Source: Helicoverpa zea (taxonomy: Eukaryota; Arthropoda; Insecta; Lepidoptera; Noctuidae). From it: 64,000 nt of DNA. The stretch covers positions 11,904,001 to 11,968,000 of the forward strand of contig NC_061462.1 in assembly GCF_022581195.2 (NCBI RefSeq), given 5' to 3'. Positions 38,301 through 45,798 of this stretch are shown here, in pieces. The notes beneath the pieces were generated by a model. It worked only from the letters and a program-made list of their open reading frames with translations. It was not told the origin of the DNA and searched no databases. Within the stretch, counting starts at the first letter, position 1, and every line of letters starts with the position of its first letter. The translations under genes were made by a program, and so were the position numbers.

Positions 38301-41300
38301 GAGCCCAGCTTCTCTATACCATATACAGGTATGACGTTTTAGCAAAAGTTGTTCAATTTGATAAGCACTTTCTATTGACTTACACAAATTGAAGATCTAA
38401 AACACCTGATGTGGAACTCCAGGGGCCCAGCTAGACTATAGCATATAGAAGTATGACGTTTTAGAAAAAGTTGTTCAATCTGATAAGCACTCTCTGTTGA
38501 CTTATAAAAATTGAACCACACCTACACCTGATGTGGAACTCCAGGAGCCCAGCTAGAACCATGACGGGGGTAGGTCTCACGCCTCTGGTTTAGCTTGGCC
38601 GTCCAGAGTGGAGTCGCTAGAGCAGGATTAGTAGCCCTGCTCGGAGGGTAGGTGCCTCATGGTAAGCACAGGGAGCGCGTAATCTGCGTTTAAAGTCCAC
38701 CGAGGTATCCTCACCCTTCAGCTCATACTTGAGAGATTGGTTCTCTACCCACTAAACCACCACGACTTCCACTAAGTCACCACGACTTTGTCATCTATTT
38801 AATGTTTTTTTACGTAATAATACTTGTGTAATATTTTTGCCACACACAAATGCGGACTAATTAGAATCACTACTTTTATCCCTATGGTCACGTCTATTGC
38901 GGTTCAGTTCTCAGCGTTTTGTTTAATCTGCTGTGCTTTTGCTGTTAAAGTACAAAAAATAAGTATATAGAACGTTTCTCTTCGGTCCCTTAAAATTCAA
39001 TATCAGACTATTCAGATCTTTGATTTTGCTGACCCCGTAGTCGCTGGCACAAGGGACAGGATCCGCGTACGAAGTCGCGGGCAGAAGCTAGTTCTAAACG
39101 TAAAATACTAGTATTTCCTGCCAGTATCTCTAACAGTAGCGACCCTGGTGCCAGCAGGGGCAGCCTACGCAACAGTAGCGGAGTACGGCTCGTCGGGGAT
39201 ATGTGTGTAGTTCCTCACCTGCCAGTATCTCTATCAGTAGCTCTAACAGTAGCGACCCTGGTGCCAGCAGGGGCAGCCTCGGCAACAGTAGCGGAGTACG
39301 GCTCGTCGGGGATATGTGTGTAGTTCCTCACCTGCCAGTATCTCTATCAGTAGCTCTAACAGTAGCGACCCTGGTGCCAGCAGGGGCAGCTTCGGCAACA
39401 GTAGCGGAGTACGGCTCGTCGGGGAACTGCGGAGCGTTGTCGTTCACGTCCAGCAGGGATATCGTCACGCTGGCCTTCGAGGATAGTCGGGGGGATGTGT
39501 GTAGTTCTTCTGCTATTACCTGAAGTTTGTAGAAATCATATGACAAAATGAATAAAGACTAAATTATTGCTCATGTAAGCAGAAATGACACGCCTCATTA
39601 CAGCATATACACGCCGTGTAATAGGGCAATGCGAAATCGGGCGCACAACCTGTAGCGTATATTACGATGGTGGACTTGATTTTGATGGCAAACAAAAATT
39701 AAGGGGATAGATATCAAATGTCAATTAAGAAACAGTAACTAACGGTTGAGTTCTTAAGCTGGTATTTCAAAAGTTTTTTTCTACTCGATAAAGAACAAAC
39801 AACATCATCAGCAATTTTTATACACATCGTTTCCTAACATCGACTTACTCAACGATATTGTTCACGATTCATGACAACAGCAAACCTGTAATCCCAAGTA
39901 GGTACCGAAAATACCTTACCTCCAAAATAAACTTCCTCTGATTAGGATCTTCGTAATCCAGGGTGGAATTGAGCCTCAAAGTCACAGAAGCGCTGCCAGT
40001 CGCTGTGGACGGTTCTACTATAAACGCTCCCATTTCGTCTGATAGACGCAGCGTGAATACTGAATTGAGGCCCTGGAAAGATTATTAGAAAGAAGTTATT
40101 TCGTGAGAATTTTGGGAATATGTGTATTGTATATTTTATTTGGATGTGTAACTTGTGTATTAAACTTGTAGACGACAGAATGTTTGCGCACATTTTGCGC
40201 AAGTTGATGTGTTGCGCAAAATTTTGCGCATATTTTATTTTTGTTGCGCAGTATGCAACATGAAAATTCTAATATTAAAGAAACACTCGATTAAATTAAT
40301 TTTAATTTCACACACACGATATAACGTAATCTATCTTATATCTGGTATGTATAGGTCGTATATCGTGCATATACCTTATAAATAGGTATAACAAAATAAT
40401 ATGGTATAAAATACAAAACTGTACATTGAATATTTCTTTAAAAAAATACTTGGGGCGTGATCCATCATATAAAATAAATTTTCCATACAAAATCCCCACT
40501 CAATCCGGTTAGACTGGAAGCCGACCCCAACATAATTTGGGAAAAGGCTAGGAGGATGATGATGACAAAATCCCCACTCACCACATCAGTATCAGTGACC
40601 ACCATATCCAGATTTGGCAGTGGAGTCTCAACCGGTAGACTCTCAGGTATTTCCACGAAGTACTCGCGACGGTTGAAGCGCGGCGGCTCGTCGTTCACGT
40701 CCTTGATGGTGATAGTAACGGTCGCAAGGGTCGAAGTTAGGTCAGAAATTACTGGGACGCCGTTTACTAGTTCTGTTGCCTGGGGTAAAATTATAATAAA
40801 ATATGAGCATGAAAAGGATTTTGATTATTTTATGGTGTAGTGAACAGGTAAAGATATAGGGTTATTTGTTTATATTATTAAGAAAAACAATACAAACATG
40901 GTTGACATTATACATATATGCAGCAATTATCACATGGCAATTTATTCAACTGAATAATTAATTTATACGAAATGAAAACTAGGGTTTAACAGTTAAACCC
41001 TAAGTTTTCATTTAGTTAAACTTTAACTCAAATCTATCATACATTTGTATGGCGACAAAAAAAAACTAATATTATATATACAAGATATCTCTTAGATACT
41101 CACTCTGACGGTCAGATTTAATGGTGAAGATGGGTCGGCTAGTGCCTCCCTGTCTAAGGGCTTCGCTGTTCTCAATTCACCTGTCTGACTGTCTAGTAGG
41201 AAGAAGTCCAGGGGATCTGGAAGAAAAAACTATATCACATACTACATTTTTAAGGTAGTTTATTATTTTCAAAACACTTTTGTTCTCACTAACATTTATC

Positions 41301-44300
41301 GTCGTTAATCTATCTGCCTTCATATCATCAGTAGCCGATAGATGGCGCTTAGATTGTCAAAAGATGGTCGTCAATTCACGGACCAAAAGTGGCTTACCAT
41401 TTTATGGCTGTTATTTGGCCACTATTATCTTGTGCCCTGTACCACCCAATTTCAAAACTAACTTACTAGTAACTAGTTCCAGCAGCACAGGCCTAGGCCG
41501 GGCCCGGTCGGCGTCTCTAGCATGCACAGTGAGGGCCAGCGTCCCGACCGGGGCGTCCTCAGCTAACGCTGCACTGAGGGAGCCGCTGAAGACAGGCGGG
41601 GTGTTCTGAACGTCCACAACTTTGATCTCTATGTGGGTGCTCGAGTTTAGGGTGCCGTCCTGGAAGGAAATGATTTAAATTAATATTAATATCTGCAAAG
41701 TGATTTGTATGTCTTCACAGGCACCAACGGATAGTCTAAGGCCTCGGAAAATTGCGTTAACTTTGACAACTCGACACGGTTAATAAACTTTTCTGACTTC
41801 ATAAGTTACTGTCTGCTACTTGCCGAGACCGAATCGCTATAGATATGGTCCTATTACGGGACCAGTTTGATATGTAACACATTTACAAGTTGATGGACCG
41901 CAATATTTGAGCAAATTATCCTATCCAACTTTTAAATTACAATACTTTTAACATCTACTACATGTTAAAGTATTTAAACATATATAAAGTACCTACATAA
42001 AAGTAAAAAAAAATGAACATTTAATTAGTTTGTATACGTCATTTATCTTCATACTTACAGTAGCATACAACTGGTACTGGTAGAATTGCCTTTCATTGTA
42101 ATTCAGTGGTTTCTTCAGCACCAGCGCTCCGGTGTACTGGTGAGCTGATGAGTTCAGGGCTACCACTTCAAATGTTTCACAAGCTTCAGGCCACTGAAAT
42201 ATTTAAAACAAGTTGTTACATAAAACTTAATATTATTTCACTTTTGTATACATTTACGGGGGCTTTCAATAACTTATCTATGTAGTGAATTGCATCCTGG
42301 AGATAGGAATTTGTTATAACTTGTACGAGGTTAATGTCAAACTTCTTTATATTTAGTTTGAAAGCAACAGATGGATAGGTTATTGGAATCTGAAGTAGAA
42401 GTGCAGTAACACGCAATAATATAGTTTAAGCGAAGTTTACCTGTTCACTGGGTATGCAGCCGACTTCAAGACTGTCTCCCACAGAATCCCTGTCTTCCAC
42501 AAGAATGTTCTCCAGTATAGTCTTTCCAACTTCTTCGTCTTCAGGTACGTCGACTTCATAAGGACTCTAGAAGAAAAGATAAATTATGATAAGATACAGT
42601 TTAACAAAGCAAGTCTTGGCGTTACAAAATCCTACTAGCGATCCAAATTGTGCTGTGTAGTCTCGGTTTTATGGTTGAAGTTAGACTGTCTGGAAACAAC
42701 TGGGACCGTAGTAAATATAAGACTACTCTTTCTTCGATTGATAGATTGTAAACATTTATTTATTGTACAATGTCCAAGTTCGGAGAATCTGAGAATTACT
42801 TCAAGAGGGCAATTTAAATCAAATAATTATTGGTAATAATAGTTGGGAGTACTTACATTTTTAAACATAGGTGGGTTATCATTCTCATCCAGCACGATGA
42901 CGGTGACTGGTTGTGACTGCACCAGGTTCTGTTCTTTCGCTGGATCCTCATCTTCTATGGACACTAGGAACTTTATCGTGTCTTCCACCTGGAATGATTA
43001 CGAGAAACATTATACAAATAAAATTGGGATAAGGGCAGGAGTATAATGAAGGTGATAAGGTTAGTGTTCTGTTGAATGAGCCCCTTATTAAACAGGGCAA
43101 CAAAAATATACTACCGATGTATATAAGAGAGAGATCACTATTTCGTGGGTTTATCAGTTTTTAAAATAGCAATAGCCCAACACAGAAGAAATATTGGTTG
43201 ATAGCGCATCGTAGGTAACAGTCTAATATGTCAAATAAGTAGTAGGTGTAGCTAGGTACACCCTTCGTCGATCAGAGTGACGAAATTGGTTTTGTTTACT
43301 TCAGGAATGAGTCCTCTAGGATAGTCCTGTATCCTACAGTGGCTGATGATAATGCAAGATAATTCCCTTTAACGGATAAGATATTTACAAACAACGTAGG
43401 CGCGACATTCTTACCTAAGAATTGTGTAATCAATGCAAAAAACATAAGGGTCAAACACAGTCATATCACCTTTAACTTTAATAGCATCCTTCATTATTGA
43501 CCTTCCGACCCTGGGCTCAAGTTAATAACAACCATTTGTAATGCCGACGTAACCACGAGCCATGCCTAATTATAATTTGTAAAGTCTTATACAAAAAAAA
43601 AACATTGTGCAGATTTTATAGGTAATACTTGTTAGGTATGCATAATATAATGTTTTTTTTTTTATGTAATTATAAGCGCTTTGTTAAGGGCTTATTACAT
43701 TTGACTAAATTCAGTCGTCTAAATAGGTTTGTCTAATTAGGTTTCTAAATGATTTAATGAAAACTACCTTCCTAAATGCGATTACATTTGACTGAATTTA
43801 GTGACTGAATCATTTAGACGACTGAATTTAGTCAAGTGTAATAAGCCCTTTATTATGACGCCTGTGTATTTTAACGGTGTCAGCCTTGGAATTATAAGCC
43901 ACAATAAAAAAAAAGAAACAAAAGACATTTTTGTTTTAAAAAATCATAACCACAGTTAAGGCATGAGTTAGGCCCAGGTTCACCGCCTACATAAACCACC
44001 GTTTTAATTTATTGTAAGCAATAATTCACAACAAACAGTTGTTTTAGGGAAACTAACGTTTATGTTGTAGATGAACTGTCCAACCTTAAGCATGCAAATA
44101 GATATTTTAAGTTTTTGTTTTTGAGTTTAAACTGCTATTACAAACAAAAATTCACCGGCTTTATAGCTACAAAAAGATTAACTGTAAAGCTTAATAATTT
44201 TAGTAAATAGTTTACATACCTCTCTGTCTAGTGGTTTCTTCAGGGTGACGTCACCAGTCACAGGGTCCACAGAAAACTTATCTGTTCCAACCAAGCTGTA

Positions 44301-45788
44301 TGTTAGCTGAAATAAAAACAAATTATTGCTCAAGATTTAGAAGTAAAGTAGGGTTGTCAAAAAAAGCTTCTCAATGACGGACACAAATGTAAGTCTTGAT
44401 TTTAACATATTTAGCGTTTTTGTATTTTTATTTTTTGACATTCCATCAACATGAAGGAACTCGTATCCCTCTTATAAAATTGTCTCTGGTCATGCCCAAC
44501 CTACAAACTTGGTTGGGCATGACCAGAGAACTTTACAGAAGAAATTCTCACATATCCTATAACTAAATTAATATAGTGATGCTTACCGGCAATCCTTCAG
44601 GGTCAGTTCCTTGCAGCCTGTAGACCATGGTACCCACTGGCGTGCTCTCTGATAGCGCTAGGTTGTTCATGTCCTGTGTGAAAACTGGTAACATGTTTGC
44701 GGACCCTGGAAGGCAGGAAAATAAAAGAGTTAACTTGTTATTAATATAAAAAATACACTTTAGGCACTGAATAGTGTATTGTTGCGGATACTTAATCTTC
44801 TGGCATAGTATGCAGTTCCTGTGGTGAAATTGGTGCTCCAAATTCTAAGGATTTTCTCGCAGCCTATTAATAGGTCTCCAAATAAATTATGTTTTATTTT
44901 ACTATTCATTTAAGTTTTGATGTTTCTTTGAGTTTTCAACTTGTAAACAAAAACCCAAAAGTTCTCCTGAAGTATAGCTTCAAATCGTATCTGCTAACCA
45001 TTTTCTGCAGAAGTGACCAAAGCATATCAAACAAAGACCAATACAAATACCAATACAACCCAAAGACCCAAAACTTTCGCTCCAAAAACCTATATTACAC
45101 AACACACCTCGAACTACACAAATTAGCAGTAAAATCTACACGGCGAGAAACAAGCGATGCTATGGCCGATAATTGTGTTAATCACTGTTCCGGTTTCAAT
45201 ACCAGTTGTATTGTTAACCACTTGCTTTTCACTGTTAACTGTTACTTTAGTTATCAGTTAAGCGTTTTATTGTTACTGGTAGTTGCTTACTATATTGTTG
45301 TTTAAAGAGCGAAGATTCCTTTTGACCAAGACACTTAAAGCAATAAATATCTCACTCTAATTAGGGTTACCTATTTAAGTTATTGTATTTTGTGAATAGG
45401 TGTTAAACAGCAACGTGTGACTAAAGGTTAAAGACGAAGGAAAACATCTCGAGAAAACTTGGACTTTAAAGTCTGAAATCACACAACCCACATTGAGCAA
45501 GCGTTTTGATTAACGCTCAAACCTTCTCCGTATGAGAGGAGGCCTGTGCCCAGCAGAGGGGACGATAAAAATGCTGATGATCATGTGATTGAATTACAGT
45601 CAACTCCAATAAACTCCTGAAGTTAGTCATTTGTTTTTGAATTTAAAGAGGTTTGCTTGCACTTACACAGGTGCAATAACATCCCTGAGAAAGTATATAT
45701 GTATATAAGTATGTTATGACAAATGATTATTACCTGAAGCAAAACACACAGCTGCCCAGATGATTGTGTAACTCCACCGCGTCTCCAT
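21117..45788 (-). CDS. Cad87A: cadherin of the Cad87A / cadherin-23 group, 35 coding exons, 1830 residues
   Basis: All 35 exons join in frame with GT-AG borders (coordinates in the segment entries). Order: signal peptide (METRWSYTIIWAAVCFAS); cadherin repeats EC1 to EC13 plus a partial EC14; a membrane-adjacent domain (about residues 1562-1669); one membrane span (about 1678-1700); a 127-residue tail ending PSGLGIL. EC1 starts MLPVFTQDMNNLALSESTPV. The membrane-adjacent segment IHLHAVDPTTYQVLPVEKVL then LETIDSKYDELKDVY parallels that of cadherin-23, and the tail has ENPLWL and PYEEQELTMNVF. Length is close to the roughly 1975 residues I recall for fly Cad87A. It should act as a calcium-dependent adhesion receptor at the cell surface. 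It is not the Bt-toxin-receptor cadherin (Cad88C type), whose domain order differs. The family call is firm; the orthologue name is an inference. Confidence 0.85.
21679..21796 (-). rRNA. 5S rRNA copy inside a cadherin intron
   Basis: The 118-nt minus-strand sequence matches 5S rRNA throughout: CCATACCACGTTGAATACAC, CGGTTCTCGTCCGATCACCG, AAGTTAAGCAACATCGGGCG, GCAGTACTTGGATGGGTGAC-like internal promoter region (here CGGTCAGTACTTGGATGGG), and GGGAACACCGCGTGACGTTG. A T-rich terminator (GGCTTTTTGCTTTTTGG) follows. One base differs in the closing stem (GACAAC instead of GCCAAC). It lies in the intron between exons 33 and 34, in the same direction as the cadherin. It could be a functional dispersed gene or a recent pseudogene. 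Confidence 0.85.
23561..24362. mobile_element. element with 123-bp tandem repeats and ACCGACTTC ends
   Basis: Begins AACCGACTTCCCAAAA and ends in a small hairpin around CGGCCTAGAAGTCGGTG ... CACCGACTTCTAGGC. Inside, a 123-bp unit beginning CTGATGATGGAGACCAGAGA is repeated three times (starts at 23826, 23949, 24072). The same family makes up both arms of the palindrome at 54036-55586. Non-coding; class unknown to me. Confidence 0.65.
24592..25054. repeat. long inverted repeat in cadherin intron 31
   Basis: Arms of about 190 bp: ACTAAAAAGTAGAAAATAAA ... AAGCGTGGGGTGC at the left, and GCACCCCACGC ... TTATTTTTTGTCTTTTTAGT at the right, around a 75-bp centre. Very AT-rich except for the GCGTGGGGTGC core. 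Likely a MITE or a snapback element; no clear target duplication seen. Confidence 0.6.
25500..26788 (-). CDS. cadherin exons 30-31: membrane-adjacent domain
   Basis: Exons 26625-26788 (VWIIDRSSLIRMVVSR... to RRYDD, phase 2 end) and 25500-25657 (CEIHLHAVDPTTYQVL...). Together they form a ferredoxin-like membrane-adjacent domain as known in cadherin-23 and protocadherin-15, which supports the family call. A truncated duplicate of exon 30 lies at 26407-26575 and cannot be spliced in frame. Confidence 0.8.
25905..26092. mobile_element. MITE family M2, copy 1
   Basis: Long inverted ends, ACAGCCAGTTTCTTCATCAA and TTGATGAAGAAACTGGCCGT, with further arm pairing through TAATGTCTAAAGTAAAAGTA. Same family as 34183-34371, in the opposite orientation. 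Lies between cadherin exons 30 and 31. Confidence 0.65.
26150..26399 (-). repeat. tRNA-headed SINE in a cadherin intron
   Basis: On the minus strand it starts with a tRNA-like head: A box TGGTCTAATGG and a perfect B box GGTTCGATACC, so an internal pol III promoter is visible. A body follows (TTAGAAACTTTCTCAAAACA, TCCTGGAGTT) and ends near GTCGGATTACCATCCCATCG. The cloverleaf is not good enough for a working tRNA. A headless relative is at 27560-27719. Confidence 0.7.
26407..26575 (-). pseudogene. truncated tandem duplicate of cadherin exon 30
   Basis: About 145 bp nearly identical to exon 30 (26625-26788), including a few intron bases after the donor (offset 202 bp). It lacks the exon start coding VWIIDR and has a 2-bp deletion near its 5' end. 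Its donor is GTTAGT rather than GTAAGT. Using the nearby CCAG acceptor gives a stop in either relevant phase, so it should not be included in the mRNA. Alternative: an assembly artefact. Confidence 0.7.
27228..30224 (-). CDS. cadherin exons 24-29: EC12 to EC14
   Basis: Exons 30027-30224, 29479-29638, 28936-29071, 28293-28483, 27720-27896, 27228-27340. Linkers VDDNDNAPMF and LDDNDNEPKF. EC14 (QHKVYYAG... to QDRFVLDIIA) has no downstream DxNDN linker, as expected for the last repeat before the membrane-adjacent domain. A SINE body starts immediately at the donor of exon 28. Confidence 0.85.
27560..27719 (-). repeat. headless SINE body abutting the exon 28 donor
   Basis: Homologous to the body of the SINE at 26150-26399: AGAAACTTTCATAAAGCAGC against AGAAACTTTCTCAAAACATC, and GTCGGATTGCCGTCCCATTG against GTCGGATTACCATCCCATCG. 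In minus sense the homology begins at the very GT of the donor of cadherin exon 28. Confidence 0.6.
27945..28262 (-). repeat. tRNA-headed SINE, near complete
   Basis: Minus strand: head GTGGTGGCCTAGTGGGAAAA, body with AAGTTTGTATGTACTTTCTA and GGAGGGCATGTTAAACTGTA, and LINE-like tail GTTGCCCGGGTACCTGG ... CCCCAACATAGTTGGAAAAA. It links the head/body pieces (612-840, 3790-3966) with the isolated tails elsewhere in the window. Confidence 0.6.
30564..30885 (-). repeat. tandem duplication including the 3' end of cadherin exon 23
   Basis: Two diverged direct copies (about 30564-30733 and 30747-30885). Each starts near GTCACGAAGGA and ends with ACCTCAGGTATCTCYAGCT..CCTCTG. In the second copy this end is the real 3' end of exon 23 with its donor; in the first it is a 26-bp fragment (24 identical) followed by GTCCTT. 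Confidence 0.5.
30859..33937 (-). CDS. cadherin exons 18-23: EC8 to start of EC12
   Basis: Exons 33784-33937, 33361-33558, 32718-32957, 32142-32332, 31483-31669, 30859-31076. Linkers VDVNRFAPVF, RNVNDEDPVF, VDINDHAPIF and LSVNRHSPVF. Two of the four lack the DND core expected for full calcium binding. Exon 23 is notably GC-rich compared with its surroundings. Confidence 0.85.
33060..33233 (-). repeat. dispersed repeat family R1, copy 4
   Basis: Reverse complement of the R1 blocks (GAAAGAGTTACCGCGGCTCT, GGTCTGACACTCCCTCACGC, AGCGGGAGGGTTCATTAGAT), in the intron between exons 19 and 20. Confidence 0.6.
34183..34371. mobile_element. MITE family M2, copy 2
   Basis: Ends ACGGCCAGTTTCTTCATCAA and TTGATGAAGAAACTGGCCGT are perfect complements; arms continue with AGTTAAAGTTAAAGTAATGT. 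Between cadherin exons 17 and 18. Confidence 0.7.
34571..37456 (-). CDS. cadherin exons 12-17: EC5 to start of EC8
   Basis: Exons 37294-37456, 36641-36790, 36059-36220, 35587-35710, 35072-35263, 34571-34803. Linkers TDSNDNPPVF, RDVNNHAPVF (Asn for Asp) and INVNDKKPYF. Exon 12 carries two cysteines in APCLDYE and VAPCPTPG that may pair with each other inside EC5. Confidence 0.85.
36880..37040 (+). repeat. SINE-like dispersed repeat
   Basis: Contains GTGAGGGAATAGTGAGTGCA, AAATGCTCGTGCACTATAAT, TCCTGCGCAGTTGGCTGATC and AACAGCCGCCGTAGCCGATA, a block order I associate with a common lepidopteran retroposon. In the intron between exons 12 and 13. Confidence 0.45.
37049..37194. mobile_element. short MITE
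   Basis: Ends TTGGTAACGCTTTCACGCT and AGCGTGAAAGTGTTACCAA are complementary with one mismatch. Immediately next to the SINE-like repeat at 36880-37040. Confidence 0.6.
37704..39091 (+). mobile_element. non-autonomous Helitron in cadherin intron 11
   Basis: Starts TCTAAATATATAAAACTC after an A and ends CTAG before a T, so it sits in an A-T target as Helitrons do. A hairpin CCGCG-TACGAAGT-CGCGG lies about 8 bases before the CTAG end. The interior has two kinds of internal repeats: a CTGAAATTTGGCATGCAGG-type unit (37790-38030) and a roughly 120-bp unit around CACCTGATGTGGAACTCCA repeated about four times (38160-38560). No Rep/helicase frame is present. A SINE fragment (about 38700-38770) seems nested. 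Confidence 0.75.
39111..39331 (-). repeat. tandem copies of the 3' end of cadherin exon 11 with its donor
   Basis: About 102-113 bp units. The unit contains GACGAGCCGTACTCCGCTAC through ATACTGGCAG|GTGAGGAAC (minus sense), that is the last ~85 coding bases of exon 11 plus its splice donor. Two extra copies follow the real exon (donor at 39331), at about 39219-39331 and 39111-39218. Reading through the first donor gives an in-frame TGA, so only the first donor yields a working mRNA. Confidence 0.75.
39332..42988 (-). CDS. cadherin exons 4-11: end of EC1 to start of EC5
   Basis: Exons 42857-42988, 42441-42566, 42059-42193, 41467-41659, 41104-41216, 40582-40779, 39920-40072, 39332-39519. Linker motifs in order: LDENDNPPMF, VDVQNTPPVF (degenerate), KDVNDEPPRF, LDVNDNAPQF. 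Exon 7 ends in phase 1 and exon 11 in phase 2; the rest join in phase 0. The 3' end of exon 11 has extra tandem copies in the following intron (see 39111-39331). Confidence 0.85.
40500..40562 (+). repeat. retroposon 3' tail
   Basis: CCGGTTAGACTGGAAGCCGA, CCCCAACATAATTTGGGAAA, GGCTAGGAGGATGATGATGA: the tail of the family at 2530-2715, ending about 20 bases from the donor of exon 9. Confidence 0.6.
43687..43849. mobile_element. Harbinger-type MITE in cadherin intron 3
   Basis: Ends AGGGCTTATTACATTTGACT and its complement (AGTCAAGTGTAATAAGCCCT), arms about 40 bp, with TTA on both sides (43684-43686, 43850-43852). A 3-bp TTA target duplication is the mark of PIF/Harbinger elements. Confidence 0.7.
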
Positions 45789-45798
45789 CTTTGGTTTT
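44220..45798 (-). CDS. cadherin exons 1-3: signal peptide and EC1
   Basis: Coding exons 45734-45788 (start ATG at 45788), 44587-44705, 44220-44306. The AG at 45799-45800 looks like an acceptor ten bases before the ATG, so a non-coding first exon and the promoter should lie further upstream (above 45800); I could not place them. The hydrophobic IIWAAVCFAS supports a signal peptide. EC1 then has ALSESTPVGT (calcium-binding glutamate) and ends its second half with KPLDRE in exon 3. Confidence 0.8.
44484..44528. repeat. perfect 18-bp hairpin
   Basis: CTCTGGTCATGCCCAACC (44484-44501) and its exact complement (44511-44528) around a 9-base loop, about 60 bases after (minus sense) the donor of exon 2. 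Confidence 0.7.
45520..45582 (+). repeat. LINE 3' tail
   Basis: TCCGTATGAGAGGAGGCCTG, GCCCAGCAGAGGGGACGATA and GATGATCATG. Related to the tail at 18309-18423 in the opposite direction. Confidence 0.5.

Noticed and set aside
21117..45788. Identification as the midgut Bt-toxin-receptor cadherin.
   Set aside because: The domain count, the cadherin-23-like membrane-adjacent domain and the ENPLWL/YEEQEL tail fit Cad87A instead.
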